Numbered from the stretch's first letter, positions 18,907 through 28,141 are shown. The stretch is 64,000 bases of DNA from Rhizobium binae (GCF_017357225.1 NZ_CP071604.1:251001-315000), one strand, 5' to 3'. The notes: generated from the sequence alone by a model not told the origin. Translations and numbers: made by a program.

Positions 18907-19893
18907 ATGTCGCAGGACCTCGCCGCAACGCTGACCAACCCGGGCATGCTGATCGCCGTCTTCGTCGCGATCGCCGTCTTCGCCACTTTCTATACGATCG
19001 CCATCCCGTTTTTCGAGCGCGGTGATCTCACCAAGCGCATGAAGGCCGTTTCGACCGAGCGCGAGCAGATCCGCGCCCGCGAACGCGCCCGCATGAATGC
19101 CGACCCGGGCGCCGGCAAGGCGTCGCTCCGCAGCCAGAACAACCGCTCGGTCCGCCAGATTGTCGAGCGGTTCAACCTGCGTCAGGCGCTCGTCGACGAA
19201 AATACGGTCAACAAGCTGCGTGCCGCCGGTTTCCGCTCGGAGAATGCGCTGAATACCTTCCTCGTCGCGCGCTTCCTGCTGCCCTTCCTCTTCCTGGCGC
19301 TTGCCGCCCTCTGGGTCTTCGGCCTCGGAAACCTCGCCGAAAGGGGCATGCCCATCCGCCTCTTTGCCGTCATCGGCATCGGTTATGTCGGTTTCTACGC
19401 GCCCAACATCTATATCTCCAACCGCATGGGCAAGCGTCAGCATTCGATCAAGCGCGCCTGGCCGGATGCGCTGGACCTGATGCTGATCTGCGTCGAATCC
19501 GGCATTTCGATCGAGGCGGCGATGCGCCGCGTGTCGGAGGAGCTTGGCGAGCAGTCGCCGCCGCTTGCCGAGGAGATGGTCCTGACGACGGCAGAGCTCT
19601 CCTTCCTGCCGGATCGCCGGGTGGCGCTCGAAAACCTTGCCACACGCACGCAGATCGAATTGGTGCGTTCGGTGACCCAGGCGCTGATCCAGGCCGATCG
19701 CTACGGCACGCCGGTTGCCCAGGCGCTGCGCGTTCTCGCTCAGGAAGGGCGCGACGAGCGCATGAACGAAGCGGAAAAGAAGGCGGCCGCCCTGCCGCCG
19801 AAACTGACGGTGCCGATGATCCTGTTCTTCCTGCCCGTGCTGATTGCAGTTATCCTCGGTCCGGCCGGCATCCAGGTGGCGGACAAGTTCTGA
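18907..19893 (+). CDS. tadC: Flp pilus inner-membrane platform protein TadC
   Basis: Paralogue-like partner of TadB, 328 aa, with a type II secretion F domain (RAWPDALDLMLICVESGISIEAAMRR near 180) and membrane segments at about 15-35, 120-165 and the C-terminus. It ends the rightward cpa/tad unit; the gap to lysE is 122 bp. A good ribosome site (ggaaggaagcacc) precedes the ATG. Confidence 0.92.
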   Translation: MSQDLAATLTNPGMLIAVFVAIAVFATFYTIAIPFFERGDLTKRMKAVSTEREQIRARERARMNADPGAGKASLRSQNNRSVRQIVERFNLRQALVDENTVNKLRAAGFRSENALNTFLVARFLLPFLFLALAALWVFGLGNLAERGMPIRLFAVIGIGYVGFYAPNIYISNRMGKRQHSIKRAWPDALDLMLICVESGISIEAAMRRVSEELGEQSPPLAEEMVLTTAELSFLPDRRVALENLATRTQIELVRSVTQALIQADRYGTPVAQALRVLAQEGRDERMNEAEKKAAALPPKLTVPMILFFLPVLIAVILGPAGIQVADKF

Positions 19894-20015
19894 CGGTTTC
19901 CAAGCCGTCAAATCTTACGTGACCGGCGCGGGAACCGCTGGTAAAAGAGATCGGCGGCCATCGGGCGCCCGCGTGTACCTGCCCTGGCGCTCGCACATTC
20001 CCGGAGAAAGCTTCG

Positions 20016-20648
20016 ATGTCTTCGATTGGAATTTTCATCAGCATCATGGCGGCTCTGGCCGTCGGCGCGGTAAGCCCCGGCCCGAGCTTCGTCGTCGTCT
20101 CGAGGATCGCCATTTCGCGGTCGCGTTTCGATGGCCTTGCGGCCGCGCTCGGCATGGGTGCCGGCGGCGTCGTTTTTGCGGCGCTGGCACTCGCCGGGCT
20201 GACGGCGCTGCTGTCGCAGTTTGAATGGCTCTATCTGCTGCTCAAGGTCGCGGGAGGGGCCTATCTCCTCTATATCGCCGTCAATATCTGGAGAGGTGCT
20301 GCGCAGCCGCTCGCGGTGTCCGACACCGTCAATGGCCGCCGCGCGCCGACGCGCAGCTTCATGACGGCCCTGCTGACCCAGCTCAGCAACCCGAAGACGA
20401 TCATCGTCTATGCCAGCCTGTTTGCCGCGCTTCTTCCGAGGACGGTCCCGCTCGACCTGATCGTTGCCTTGCCGCTCGGTGTCTTCGCGGTGGAAGCGGG
20501 ATGGTATTCGATCGTGGCGCTCGCCTTTTCCGCTCGCCGTCCGCGGCGCTTCTATCTGGCTGCCAAGAGCTGGATTGACCGGGCCGCCGGCGCCGTCATG
20601 GGCGGCCTCGGTCTCCGTCTCATTCTTTCGGGCCTGAGCGCCCGTTAG
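20016..20648 (+). CDS. LysE/RhtB family amino-acid exporter
   Basis: A 210-aa inner-membrane protein with the LysE-type N-terminus GAVSPGPSFVVVSRIAISRS and about six membrane spans. Family members export amino acids or small amines; the substrate here cannot be read. It is a single gene. Its TAG stop lies within the first arm of the 355-bp inverted-repeat element, so the repeat abuts the gene directly. Confidence 0.88.
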   Translation: MSSIGIFISIMAALAVGAVSPGPSFVVVSRIAISRSRFDGLAAALGMGAGGVVFAALALAGLTALLSQFEWLYLLLKVAGGAYLLYIAVNIWRGAAQPLAVSDTVNGRRAPTRSFMTALLTQLSNPKTIIVYASLFAALLPRTVPLDLIVALPLGVFAVEAGWYSIVALAFSARRPRRFYLAAKSWIDRAAGAVMGGLGLRLILSGLSAR

Positions 20649-21000
20649 AGCCTTTCCTGGTTAGATTGAAGCATTCTGCCGGAGCAGGTTTTCGTCAGGG
20701 CAAAGGCGATTGGCGATGTTCATACCCCAAGATACGTCCGACCGATCGCCTCTGGTCCTGGCTAGAGATGCCCGGCCCACCGGCCGCACCGCTTCGCCGT
20801 GGCTAAGCGATAAGTGCGTCCGGCGATTCTGGAGTCTTGCAGATTTGCCGAGCAAATCTGCGGGAGGGTTGGCTGAAACGGGCCGGCTGATCGACCGGCC
20901 GGCTTGGCCGTGGGGCTGGGCTACGACGCGCGCCGGTCGGTCGACCATCCGACTCCGCTTGAGCCAACAGAATGCTTCAATCTAACCAGGAAAGGCTCTA
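20646..21000. repeat. 355-bp MITE-like element with perfect 33-bp terminal inverted repeats
   Basis: Positions 20646-20678 and 20968-21000 are exact reverse complements over 33 bases (beginning TAGAGCCTTTCCTGGTTAG). The 289-bp interior contains a perfect 9-bp stem, GCAGATTTG / CAAATCTGC (20839-20861), and GGCCGG / CCGGCC repeats. Open frames of 91 and 95 codons cross it on both strands but start or end inside the repeats and resemble no known protein. It fills the gap between lysE and the convergent tadD-like gene and includes the lysE stop. No transposase is inside, so any mobility would need help in trans. Confidence 0.8.
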
Positions 21001-21038
21001 AATCATCACCCGGAGATCCGCCCTTGGGTTGACGCCCG

Positions 21039-21875
21039 TCAGTTGGTATTGCTGTCGCCCGCTGCTGCCGGCGCCTTGTCCTTGGCGGCGAGTTTCTGCC
21101 AGGAATTCTGCTGTGACAGCATGCCTCTGAGATAGGCGACATTGGCATCGGCCTGCTGCGGCGAAAGCTCGCGCCGCGCGATCTGCTCGGCTTCCGCAAA
21201 ACGTCCCTGCAGGCCGACGACGAGCGCCAAGTTCTGCCTGACGCGGCTGTCGGCGTTTGGTTGGCCGGCGGCGGAGCGCAGATAGGTTTCGGCCGTACGC
21301 AGATCGCCGGTCAGCACGTAGGACATTCCGAGATTGGACAGGATGGACGGTTCGTTCGGCTGGATATCGAGCGCGTCGCGGTAGCGCTGCCTGGCCTCGC
21401 TTGCCCGGCCCATCTGATCAAGGATCGCGCCTTGGGCCGAGACCAGCTTCCAATCCGGTCGATCCGGCGTCTGCGCCCGGCTGATCGTGTCGAGCGCTTG
21501 CTGGAACTGCCCGGCGGCCGCTTGTGCCTTGCCATAGGCTGCCAGCACGTTTCGGTCGCCCGGATTGGCGATCGCCACCTGCTGCATGACGGCGAGGGCT
21601 TGGGCGTCGCGGCCGTTCATGCGCAGCAGATTGGCATAGCTGACGCCGGTAACGGGATCACGCGGGTTCTTTTCATAGGCCTGGCCGAGCCGGTCCGTTG
21701 CCGAGCGCAGTTCGGTCGCGTCCATCTCTTCGACCGGCTTGGTAAGTTTCGGCACCGAGCCTGTCGTCATCCGGTCCCTGGTCGTCGAGCAGCCGGCCAG
21801 CGCGAGGATGATCAGCGACGCTGCGACGCCCTGCAGGAAGCGATTGGTAGATATGGTCGTGAGCGAGGCAGGCAT
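21039..21875 (-). CDS. tadD: TPR lipoprotein, TadD-like pilus assembly protein
   Basis: A 278-aa protein with signal peptide and lipobox (LALAGC) followed by about five tetratricopeptide repeats between residues 60 and 245, for example NPRDPVTGVSYANLLRMNGR and IQPNEPSILSNLGMSYVLTG. TadD proteins assist secretin assembly in Tad pili. It lies near the tad genes but in opposite orientation. The start at 21875 is supported by AGGA eight bases upstream; the frame is open to 21956. Confidence 0.85.
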   Translation of the reverse strand: MPASLTTISTNRFLQGVAASLIILALAGCSTTRDRMTTGSVPKLTKPVEEMDATELRSATDRLGQAYEKNPRDPVTGVSYANLLRMNGRDAQALAVMQQVAIANPGDRNVLAAYGKAQAAAGQFQQALDTISRAQTPDRPDWKLVSAQGAILDQMGRASEARQRYRDALDIQPNEPSILSNLGMSYVLTGDLRTAETYLRSAAGQPNADSRVRQNLALVVGLQGRFAEAEQIARRELSPQQADANVAYLRGMLSQQNSWQKLAAKDKAPAAAGDSNTN

Positions 21876-22017
21876 GACGCGTTCCTGATTCCGAAATCGG
21901 CGCCTCACCTGGAACGCGGAACAGGGAAAGGTTTGACGCAATCTTCGCTCCAGCAATAGTCTGTTAACCCTAACAGACCGTTAAGGAGTGATTCCTGACG
22001 ACCGCCGAAGGACAAAC

Positions 22018-23409
22018 ATGGCCCCCTATCAGTTCATCGAAAGACCGACCCCCTTCAGCACGAAGGGCGGTTCGACGCTGCCGATCTTCGCTGTCACGCC
22101 CGCCCATATCGAGACCGGCACGATCGATCCGATCGCGCTCGACTGGGCGAAAAAGGCAGGTTACAAGGCCGAGAGCGGTTCGCTGCTGCTGATCCCGACC
22201 GCCGAGGGCCATCTTGGTGGCGCGCTTTTCGGCCTCGGCACCAATCCATCCGAACAGCCCTATATCACCGGTAGGCTCGCGCGTGCGCTGCCGGCCGGCG
22301 ACTGGCACATCGAGACCGCGCCGCTGACGGCAAATCGCCTGGCACTCGGCTTCGGGCTCGGCAGCTACCGTTTCGACCGTTACAAATCTGAAAAATCTGC
22401 CGGCGCGACAATGCTCATTCCGACCGATGCCGACGGCGCCGACATCAAGCGCCAGCTTGCCGGCGTCTTTCTCGCCCGCGATCTCATCAACACGCCGACG
22501 AACGACATGGGACCGAACCAGCTCGAGGCAGCATTCCGCGGCCTGGCCCAGCACTACAAGGCGGAACTATCGGTTATCACGGGTGACGAACTGCTTGAGC
22601 AAAACTTCCCGCTCGTCCATACCGTCGGCCGCGCCAGCGCCGACGCGCCGCGCCTTCTCGAACTGCGCTGGGGCAAGAAGGGCCATCGCAAGGTGACGCT
22701 CGTCGGCAAGGGGGTCTGCTTCGATACCGGTGGCCTCGACATCAAACCTGCTGCCTCGATGCTGCTGATGAAAAAGGACATGGGCGGCGCCGCCAATGTC
22801 ATGGGCCTCGCCCTGATGATCATGGATGCCAAGCTGAAGGTCGATCTGCGTGTCATCGTCCCTGTCGTCGAAAACGCAATCTCCTCCAACGCCTTCCGCC
22901 CCGGCGACATCTATCGCAGTCGCAAGGGCCTCACCGTCCAGATCGACAATACCGACGCCGAAGGCCGTCTGATCCTTGCCGATGCGCTGGCCTATGCCGA
23001 CGAGGAGGAACCCGAGCTCCTGATCGACATGGCGACGCTGACCGGTGCCGCTCGCGTTGCGCTGGGCCCGGATCTTCCGCCCTTCTTCACCGACGACGCC
23101 AATCTGGCGCATGACCTGACCGAAGCGAGCCTGGAAACGGACGATCCGATCTGGCGTCTGCCGCTCTATCCCGGCTATGAAAAGGACATCCGCGCCAAAT
23201 TCGCCGATCTCACCAACGCGCCGGCTGGCGGCATGGCAGGGGCGATCACCGCCGCGCTCTTCCTCAAACGTTTCGTCAGCAAGGCGAAGAGCTGGGCGCA
23301 TTTCGACATTTACGGCTGGGCCCAGTCGGAGCGGCCGCATTCGCCGGGCGGCGGCGAAGCACAGGCGATCCGCGCGCTCTTCCATCATATCCGCACGGGC
23401 CTGCGCTAG
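22018..23409 (+). CDS. Leucyl aminopeptidase family protein (M17)
   Basis: Cytosolic dimetal exopeptidase releasing N-terminal residues, 463 aa. The M17 signature is NTDAEGRLILADAL near residue 305, with metal ligands also in KGVCFDTGGLDIKPA near 237 and LIDMATLTGAARVALG near 335. It is somewhat shorter than E. coli PepA in the N-terminal domain, as in PepB-like enzymes. The ATG at 22018 has GAAGGA five bases upstream, better than the GTG at 21988. A truncated RIME-like repeat directly follows the stop. Confidence 0.92.
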   Translation: MAPYQFIERPTPFSTKGGSTLPIFAVTPAHIETGTIDPIALDWAKKAGYKAESGSLLLIPTAEGHLGGALFGLGTNPSEQPYITGRLARALPAGDWHIETAPLTANRLALGFGLGSYRFDRYKSEKSAGATMLIPTDADGADIKRQLAGVFLARDLINTPTNDMGPNQLEAAFRGLAQHYKAELSVITGDELLEQNFPLVHTVGRASADAPRLLELRWGKKGHRKVTLVGKGVCFDTGGLDIKPAASMLLMKKDMGGAANVMGLALMIMDAKLKVDLRVIVPVVENAISSNAFRPGDIYRSRKGLTVQIDNTDAEGRLILADALAYADEEEPELLIDMATLTGAARVALGPDLPPFFTDDANLAHDLTEASLETDDPIWRLPLYPGYEKDIRAKFADLTNAPAGGMAGAITAALFLKRFVSKAKSWAHFDIYGWAQSERPHSPGGGEAQAIRALFHHIRTGLR

Positions 23410-23513
23410 TGCCGAAAAGTGTGAGCGGTTTTCGGGCGACATCATGCTCCGACCTTTAATTGAGAACAGGATTCAGTTTTTAGGCCGATCGGGCCTGAAA
23501 TCATCCTGTTCTA
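23410..23513 (-). repeat. RIME1-like mosaic element, copy B (one end truncated)
   Basis: Reverse-complement counterpart of the element at 2985-3095, with scattered substitutions. The nested palindrome ending AACAGGAT / ATCCTGTT is complete (about 23464-23511). The other palindrome lacks its outermost arm where it meets the stop of the M17 peptidase gene. It occupies the gap before the MarR-like gene. Confidence 0.75.
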
Positions 23514-23664
23514 AGGGGCTGCCCGAAACTGCCCCGGCGTTGGGGCGGAGGGCGATCGTTAAAATTTTATTCACCCTGCCGGACGGCAATTGCCGGCGGC
23601 CCTTGCATGTCCATGGCAACTGCCGGAAAATGAAACGCTAGCGTAACGATTTTCCGGAGGGGCC

Positions 23665-24015
23665 GTGCCGATCGAACTGACCGCCTCGCAGGCGCTGGGG
23701 CTCTGGCATGGCGTGGCGCTCGATCAGGTGCGTCTTGACGATCGCGATTTGACGTTGCGCCAGATGGCGATCCTGCTGCATATTTACTTGGTGCCGCCGC
23801 CCCACACCGTGCGCGGGCTTGCCGCCACGCTCGGTGTCACCAAGCCGGTCATTACCCGCGCGCTGGACACGATGGGCGAGATGGGCCTGGTCGATCGCGT
23901 GCGCGACGATGCCGATCGGCGCAACGTCATCATCAAGCGTACCGTGGGCGGCGCGCTTTACCTGGAAAAGCTCGGCGATCTCGTTCGTGATCAGGGTCGC
24001 CGTCTGCCGATCTGA
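23665..24015 (+). CDS. MarR-family-like winged-helix regulator
   Basis: A 116-aa protein starting at GTG 23665, with CGGAGG five bases upstream. The winged helix lies at residues 25-105: LRQMAILLHIY, then TVRGLAATLGVTKPVITRALDTM (recognition helix) and the wing DRVRDDADRRNVIIKRT. Flanking dimerisation helices are short compared with typical 140-150-aa MarR proteins. Only 24 bp separate it from the NlpC/P60 gene, suggesting co-transcription. Ligand unknown. Confidence 0.8.
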   Translation: MPIELTASQALGLWHGVALDQVRLDDRDLTLRQMAILLHIYLVPPPHTVRGLAATLGVTKPVITRALDTMGEMGLVDRVRDDADRRNVIIKRTVGGALYLEKLGDLVRDQGRRLPI

Positions 24016-24039
24016 ACGGACGATCTGAAAGGAATGGGA

Positions 24040-24897
24040 ATGACGATGTTCGACCGCCGCCTGCATGCCTACAGGTCCGATCTCGCGGAAGCAGCACTCG
24101 AAGGCAAGGTGGAGGCGTCGCGCTTCGTGGAAGGCACCCCGGCGCGTGTCGCCGTTCCCGTCATTGGCTTGCGCCCTGCGCCGGAATTGGCGCGCGGCAT
24201 CGATACGGAACTGCTCCTTGGCGAGCAGGTGACGGTTTTCGATCGCGCCGACGGCTGGTGCTGGGTGAAAGCCGCTTCGGATGGTTATGTCGGTTATGTC
24301 GCCGCAGACGCGCTTTCGCAAATTGACCCGGTACCGACCCATATCGTCACCGTGCCGCGAACCTTGCTCTACCCGGAGCCCGAACTGCGCAAACCGCACC
24401 TGACGACGCTTTCGATGGGAAGCCGCGTTCACGTTGCCAACGAGGCTGAAGTGCGAGGCAATCATTACGTCGTGCTCGAGGATGGAACCGCGATCTTCGC
24501 CACGCACGTCCAGCCGATCGGCGCCCTCGACGGTGCCGATTACGTCGAGATCGCCGGCCGATTCCTGGAAACGCCCTATCTCTGGGGCGGACGCTCCGGT
24601 CTCGGCATCGATTGCTCCGGCCTCGTGCAGCTTGCGATGCTGATGACCGGACGACAGGCGCCGCGTGATACCGACATGCAGGCAGCCGGCGTCGGCGAAG
24701 CGATCGACCGTTCTGAAATCCGTCGCGGTGACCTGGTGTTCTGGAAGGGCCATGTGGCGATTTTCGAGGATCCGCAGACCATCCTTCATGCCAATGGTCA
24801 CAGCATGACGGTGGCGCGTGAGAATTTCGAGTCCGCCGTCGCGCGCATCGGCTCGCTCTACCAGCAGCCGACCGGCTATCGCCGCCCGTTCAAGTGA
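24040..24897 (+). CDS. SH3-like / NlpC-P60 cell-wall hydrolase
   Basis: A 285-aa putative gamma-D-glutamyl peptidase acting on peptidoglycan peptides. Two SH3-like stretches (about residues 60-150, with EQVTVFDRADGWCWVKAASDG) precede the NlpC/P60 domain. The catalytic Cys lies in GLGIDCSGLVQLAM and the His in WKGHVAIFEDP. No signal peptide is evident. The ATG at 24040 is chosen for its spacing from AAAGGA; ATGs at 24034 and 24046 are alternatives. The 3' end overlaps the convergent amidase gene by 22 bp. Confidence 0.88.
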   Translation: MTMFDRRLHAYRSDLAEAALEGKVEASRFVEGTPARVAVPVIGLRPAPELARGIDTELLLGEQVTVFDRADGWCWVKAASDGYVGYVAADALSQIDPVPTHIVTVPRTLLYPEPELRKPHLTTLSMGSRVHVANEAEVRGNHYVVLEDGTAIFATHVQPIGALDGADYVEIAGRFLETPYLWGGRSGLGIDCSGLVQLAMLMTGRQAPRDTDMQAAGVGEAIDRSEIRRGDLVFWKGHVAIFEDPQTILHANGHSMTVARENFESAVARIGSLYQQPTGYRRPFK

Positions 24898-26282
24898 CCA
24901 GTGGCCCGCGGCCAGGCACTCACGCCGCCCGTCCAATCTTCGAAGGCTTTCGACAGTCTGAGGACCCGCATGTCGTCGAAGCGTGGCCCGACGATTTGCA
25001 GCCCGATCGGCATGCCCGACCGGGAGAAGCCGCAATTGATCGAGGCGGCCGGCTGTTCCGACATGTTCCACGGCACGGTGAAGGCGATATGTTCGAACGG
25101 CCTTGCCGGATCGTTGGTCGGCGATGCCCATTCGGCCGGATAGGAAATGATCGGGTTGGTCGGCGAAAGCAGCGCATCGATCGTCGTGAACAACCGTCCG
25201 CAACTCCTGCGCATTTCGATCGTCTGGTTGAAGCCTCTCACCGCATCGACGCCGCTGACGTCGGCGCCGACCTTCGCCCAATCGCCTATATAGGGGAGGA
25301 TACTGTCGCGCCGCTTCTCGTCCAGGTCTGCGATTTCGCTCCAGAGGCGGGCGCGCCAGAAGCTGTCGAGCCCGTCAAGCATGGCGCGCGTCAGCACCGG
25401 CTGGACGGATATGATGGTGGCGCCGGCCTTCTCGAAAGCTTTTGCCGCTGTTTCGACCGCACCCGTGATTTCGTCATCCACAGCAAGCCCGCAGCCGGCA
25501 TCGAGCATCAGCCCGATCGTCATGCCTGACATGTCGATATCGAGATCCATCCAGTTGAAATCGTTCGGCGGCAGGCTGGTGCCGTCGCGCCAGTCCGGGC
25601 GCGACAGCGTCGCCATGGAAAAGGCCGCATCCTCGACCCTGCGTGTCATCGGGCCGAGGCAGCGCCCGACATAATAGGGATCGGCCGGGATGCGCCCGTG
25701 GCTCGGCTTGAAGCCGAAGATGCCGGTCCAGCCGGCGGGCAGGCGCACCGAGCCGCCGATATCCGTGCCGATATGCAGCGGCCCGTAGCCGGCCGCCGCC
25801 GCGGCGGCAGCCCCGGCGCTCGATCCGCCGGGATTCTGCGTGATGTTCCAGGGATTGCGGCTGAGAGCATGGAAGCTCGAAAGGCCGGAGGAAAGCATGC
25901 CGTAATCGGGGCAGGTGGTCTTGGCGAAGATCACCGCGCCATCCTCGCGCAGCCGGGCGGCAGCCGGCGCATCGGCTTCCGCCGGTTTCGGCTCCACCGC
26001 CTTGGTGCCGTACGGCACCGGCTGGCCCTTCGTGGCGATCAATTCCTTCAGCGTCACCGGAATGCCGTCGAGCGGGCCGAGCGGCCGTCCCTTTGCCCAG
26101 CGCGCCGTCGATGCTTTCGCCTGCGCCCGCGCCGCTTCCGGATCGTAGAGATAGAGCGCTGAAATCGACGGCTCCCAGGCAGCGATATGGTCTTCCAGGG
26201 CGAGCCAGTAGTCGAGCGGCGAAAGGCTTTTATCGGCGAAGCGCCGTCTGAGCGCGCGGATGGTCAGATTGGTGTCGCTCAT
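24876..26282 (-). CDS. Amidase (amidase signature family)
   Basis: A 468-aa amide hydrolase. The Ser-cisSer-Lys triad is visible: Lys in GIPVTLKELIATKG, cis-Ser in the glycine-rich NPGGSSAGAAAAAAA segment and the nucleophile Ser in DIGGSVRLPAG. An ATG at 26318 overlapping the permease stop is in frame, but the ATG at 26282 has GGAG nine bases upstream. It is the last gene of a peptide-type ABC operon, so the imported solute may be an amide. Substrate not identifiable. Confidence 0.88.
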   Translation of the reverse strand: MSDTNLTIRALRRRFADKSLSPLDYWLALEDHIAAWEPSISALYLYDPEAARAQAKASTARWAKGRPLGPLDGIPVTLKELIATKGQPVPYGTKAVEPKPAEADAPAAARLREDGAVIFAKTTCPDYGMLSSGLSSFHALSRNPWNITQNPGGSSAGAAAAAAAGYGPLHIGTDIGGSVRLPAGWTGIFGFKPSHGRIPADPYYVGRCLGPMTRRVEDAAFSMATLSRPDWRDGTSLPPNDFNWMDLDIDMSGMTIGLMLDAGCGLAVDDEITGAVETAAKAFEKAGATIISVQPVLTRAMLDGLDSFWRARLWSEIADLDEKRRDSILPYIGDWAKVGADVSGVDAVRGFNQTIEMRRSCGRLFTTIDALLSPTNPIISYPAEWASPTNDPARPFEHIAFTVPWNMSEQPAASINCGFSRSGMPIGLQIVGPRFDDMRVLRLSKAFEDWTGGVSAWPRATGHLNGRR

Positions 26283-26317
26283 CGCCTCGGTCTCCGGCCT
26301 TTCGTTTCGGGAGGACA

Positions 26318-27181
26318 TCAGCGGCTTGCCTCCCGTGGATCGAGAAGATCGCGCAAGCCGTCGCCGAGCATGTTGAAGCCGAGCACGGTCAGCGCGATGG
26401 CAAGGCCGGGCAGAACCACCAGCCAGGGGGCCTGCGCCAGATAGGTTTGCGCATCGGCGAGCATCCGGCCCCATGTCGGCGCCGGCGGCGCCATGCCGAG
26501 CCCGAGAAAGCTGAGACCGGCTTCGGTCAGGATCGCCAGCCCCAGCTGGATCGCCCCATGCACGATGATCTGGCTGATGATATTCGGCAGCACATGGCGC
26601 AGCGAAATGGTCAGGCGCGTATTGCCGATCGCGCGCGCCGCCGTCACATAATCCCGGCTCCAGGCCTGGAGCGAGGTCGCCAGCGTCACCCGCGCAAAGA
26701 CCGGGATCATGAAGACGGCGATCGCGGCAATCGCGGTGAACCGCCCCGGCCCGAGAAAGGCGCCGAGCACCATCGCCGACAGGATCGGCGGCAAGGCAAA
26801 GATGACGTCGCAGATGCGCATCAGCAGCGCTTCGAAAGGTCCGCGGATCGCTGCCGCCGAAACGCCGGCGATCGAACCGAGCGTCCCGCCGATCGCAACC
26901 GCGGTAATGGCGATCGACAGCGAATTCCAGCATCCCGCCATCAGCATCGACAGCACGTCGCGGCCGAACTGGTCGGTGCCGAGCAGGCCGAAGGCGAGAG
27001 GTGGCTGCAGTTTGTGGACGATCTGCATCTTTGCCGGCGGCAGCGGCGTCCAGACGAGCGACAGCAGCGCGACGGCGATCAGCAGGCCGACGATGACAGC
27101 ACCCGAGATCATGTTCCTTCGCCGGCTAATCCTGAAAGGGCGGCGGCCACTTGACGTGGCAATGACTGCGATCGGCACCAT
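26318..27181 (-). CDS. Peptide/nickel-type ABC transporter permease (DppC type)
   Basis: Inner-membrane permease, 287 aa. DppC-type features: LLGTDQFGRDVLSMLMAG near residue 75, the EAA loop AARAIGNTRLTISLRHVLPNI near 190 and EAGLSFLGLGMAPPAPTWG near 230. About six membrane spans. It begins 3 bp after the DppB-type permease and pairs with it. No ATPase subunit gene follows or precedes in this window. Confidence 0.93.
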   Translation of the reverse strand: MVPIAVIATSSGRRPFRISRRRNMISGAVIVGLLIAVALLSLVWTPLPPAKMQIVHKLQPPLAFGLLGTDQFGRDVLSMLMAGCWNSLSIAITAVAIGGTLGSIAGVSAAAIRGPFEALLMRICDVIFALPPILSAMVLGAFLGPGRFTAIAAIAVFMIPVFARVTLATSLQAWSRDYVTAARAIGNTRLTISLRHVLPNIISQIIVHGAIQLGLAILTEAGLSFLGLGMAPPAPTWGRMLADAQTYLAQAPWLVVLPGLAIALTVLGFNMLGDGLRDLLDPREASR

Positions 27182-27184
27182 GGG

Positions 27185-28141
27185 TCAGGCCGCCTTTCTC
27201 ATCCTGGGATCGATCGCCATGTAGGAGAGATCGACGATGAAGTTCACCACGATGACGAGGGCGGCGAAGAACAGCACGACATCCTGCATCACGATGATGT
27301 CGCGCTGGGAAAGCGCCTGCAGGGCAAGCCGCCCGAGACCGGGCAGGTTGAAGACATTTTCCACCAGCACTGCGCCGGCGACGAGAAAAGTGAACTGCAG
27401 CCCGATCATGGTGAGGATCGGGATCAGCGCGTTCGGTACGACGTGACGCCACAACACGGCGCTGCGCGAAAGCCCTTTGGCCACCGCGGTACGGGCAAAA
27501 TCCTCATGCATCGTCTCGAGCACGGCCGAACGCGCCACCCGCGTCAATACGCCCGCCTGCGGCATCGCCAGCGCGACTGCCGGCAGAACAAGCGCCTGGA
27601 ATGCCGGCAACAGACCGGCACCCCAGCCAGGGAAACCGCCGGCCGGCATCAGCCTGAGCATCGTAGAAAAGAGAATGACCAGCAGCAAGGCCACCCAGAA
27701 GGCGGGCATTGCGATGCTGATCTGTGAAAACAGCGTTGCGGCGATATCGAAGACGCGGCCGCGGCGCGAGGCGGCGAGCACCCCGAGCGGCAGGGCGATC
27801 GCCACCGAAAGTGCGATCGCCATCAACGCCAGCGGCAGCGTGACCGCCAGGCGCTCGACGAGCAATCCCGCCACCGGGACGCCATAGGTGTAGGATCGGC
27901 CGAGATCGCCTGACAACAGGCCGGCCAGCCATTGCCCGTAACGCAGGACGAGCGGCTGGTCGATACCGAGATCATGGCGTAGCGCCGCCAAGGTCTCCGG
28001 GCTCGCCGACGTGCCGAGTAGGATCGAGGCGGGATCGCCGGGCAGCAGATCCATGACGGTAAAGATCAGCAGCGAGACGATGACGAGGGTAATGACAAGG
28101 CCGGCGAAGCGGCGGGCGAGGAGGGCGATCATGCGGGCCAC
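27185..28141 (-). CDS. Peptide/nickel-type ABC transporter permease (DppB type)
   Basis: First permease of the pair, 318 aa (an ATG three codons downstream is an alternative start). DppB-type features are MDLLPGDPASILLG near residue 32, ALRHDLGIDQPLVLRYGQWL near 53 and the EAA loop TAVAKGLSRSAVLWRHVVPNAL near 205. Six membrane spans. It lies between the binding protein (237 bp upstream, with a hairpin repeat in the gap) and the second permease. Confidence 0.93.
   Translation of the reverse strand: MARMIALLARRFAGLVITLVIVSLLIFTVMDLLPGDPASILLGTSASPETLAALRHDLGIDQPLVLRYGQWLAGLLSGDLGRSYTYGVPVAGLLVERLAVTLPLALMAIALSVAIALPLGVLAASRRGRVFDIAATLFSQISIAMPAFWVALLLVILFSTMLRLMPAGGFPGWGAGLLPAFQALVLPAVALAMPQAGVLTRVARSAVLETMHEDFARTAVAKGLSRSAVLWRHVVPNALIPILTMIGLQFTFLVAGAVLVENVFNLPGLGRLALQALSQRDIIVMQDVVLFFAALVIVVNFIVDLSYMAIDPRMRKAA

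Noticed and set aside
20710..20985. A 91-codon open frame inside the 355-bp repeat (and a 95-codon frame opposite)
   Set aside because: Both run into the inverted-repeat arms, share the same terminal residues because of them, and resemble no protein; kept only as part of the repeat.
23638..25281. A 547-codon minus-strand frame over the MarR, NlpC and amidase genes
   Set aside because: Spans several real genes in the wrong frame; composition is that of shadow frames.
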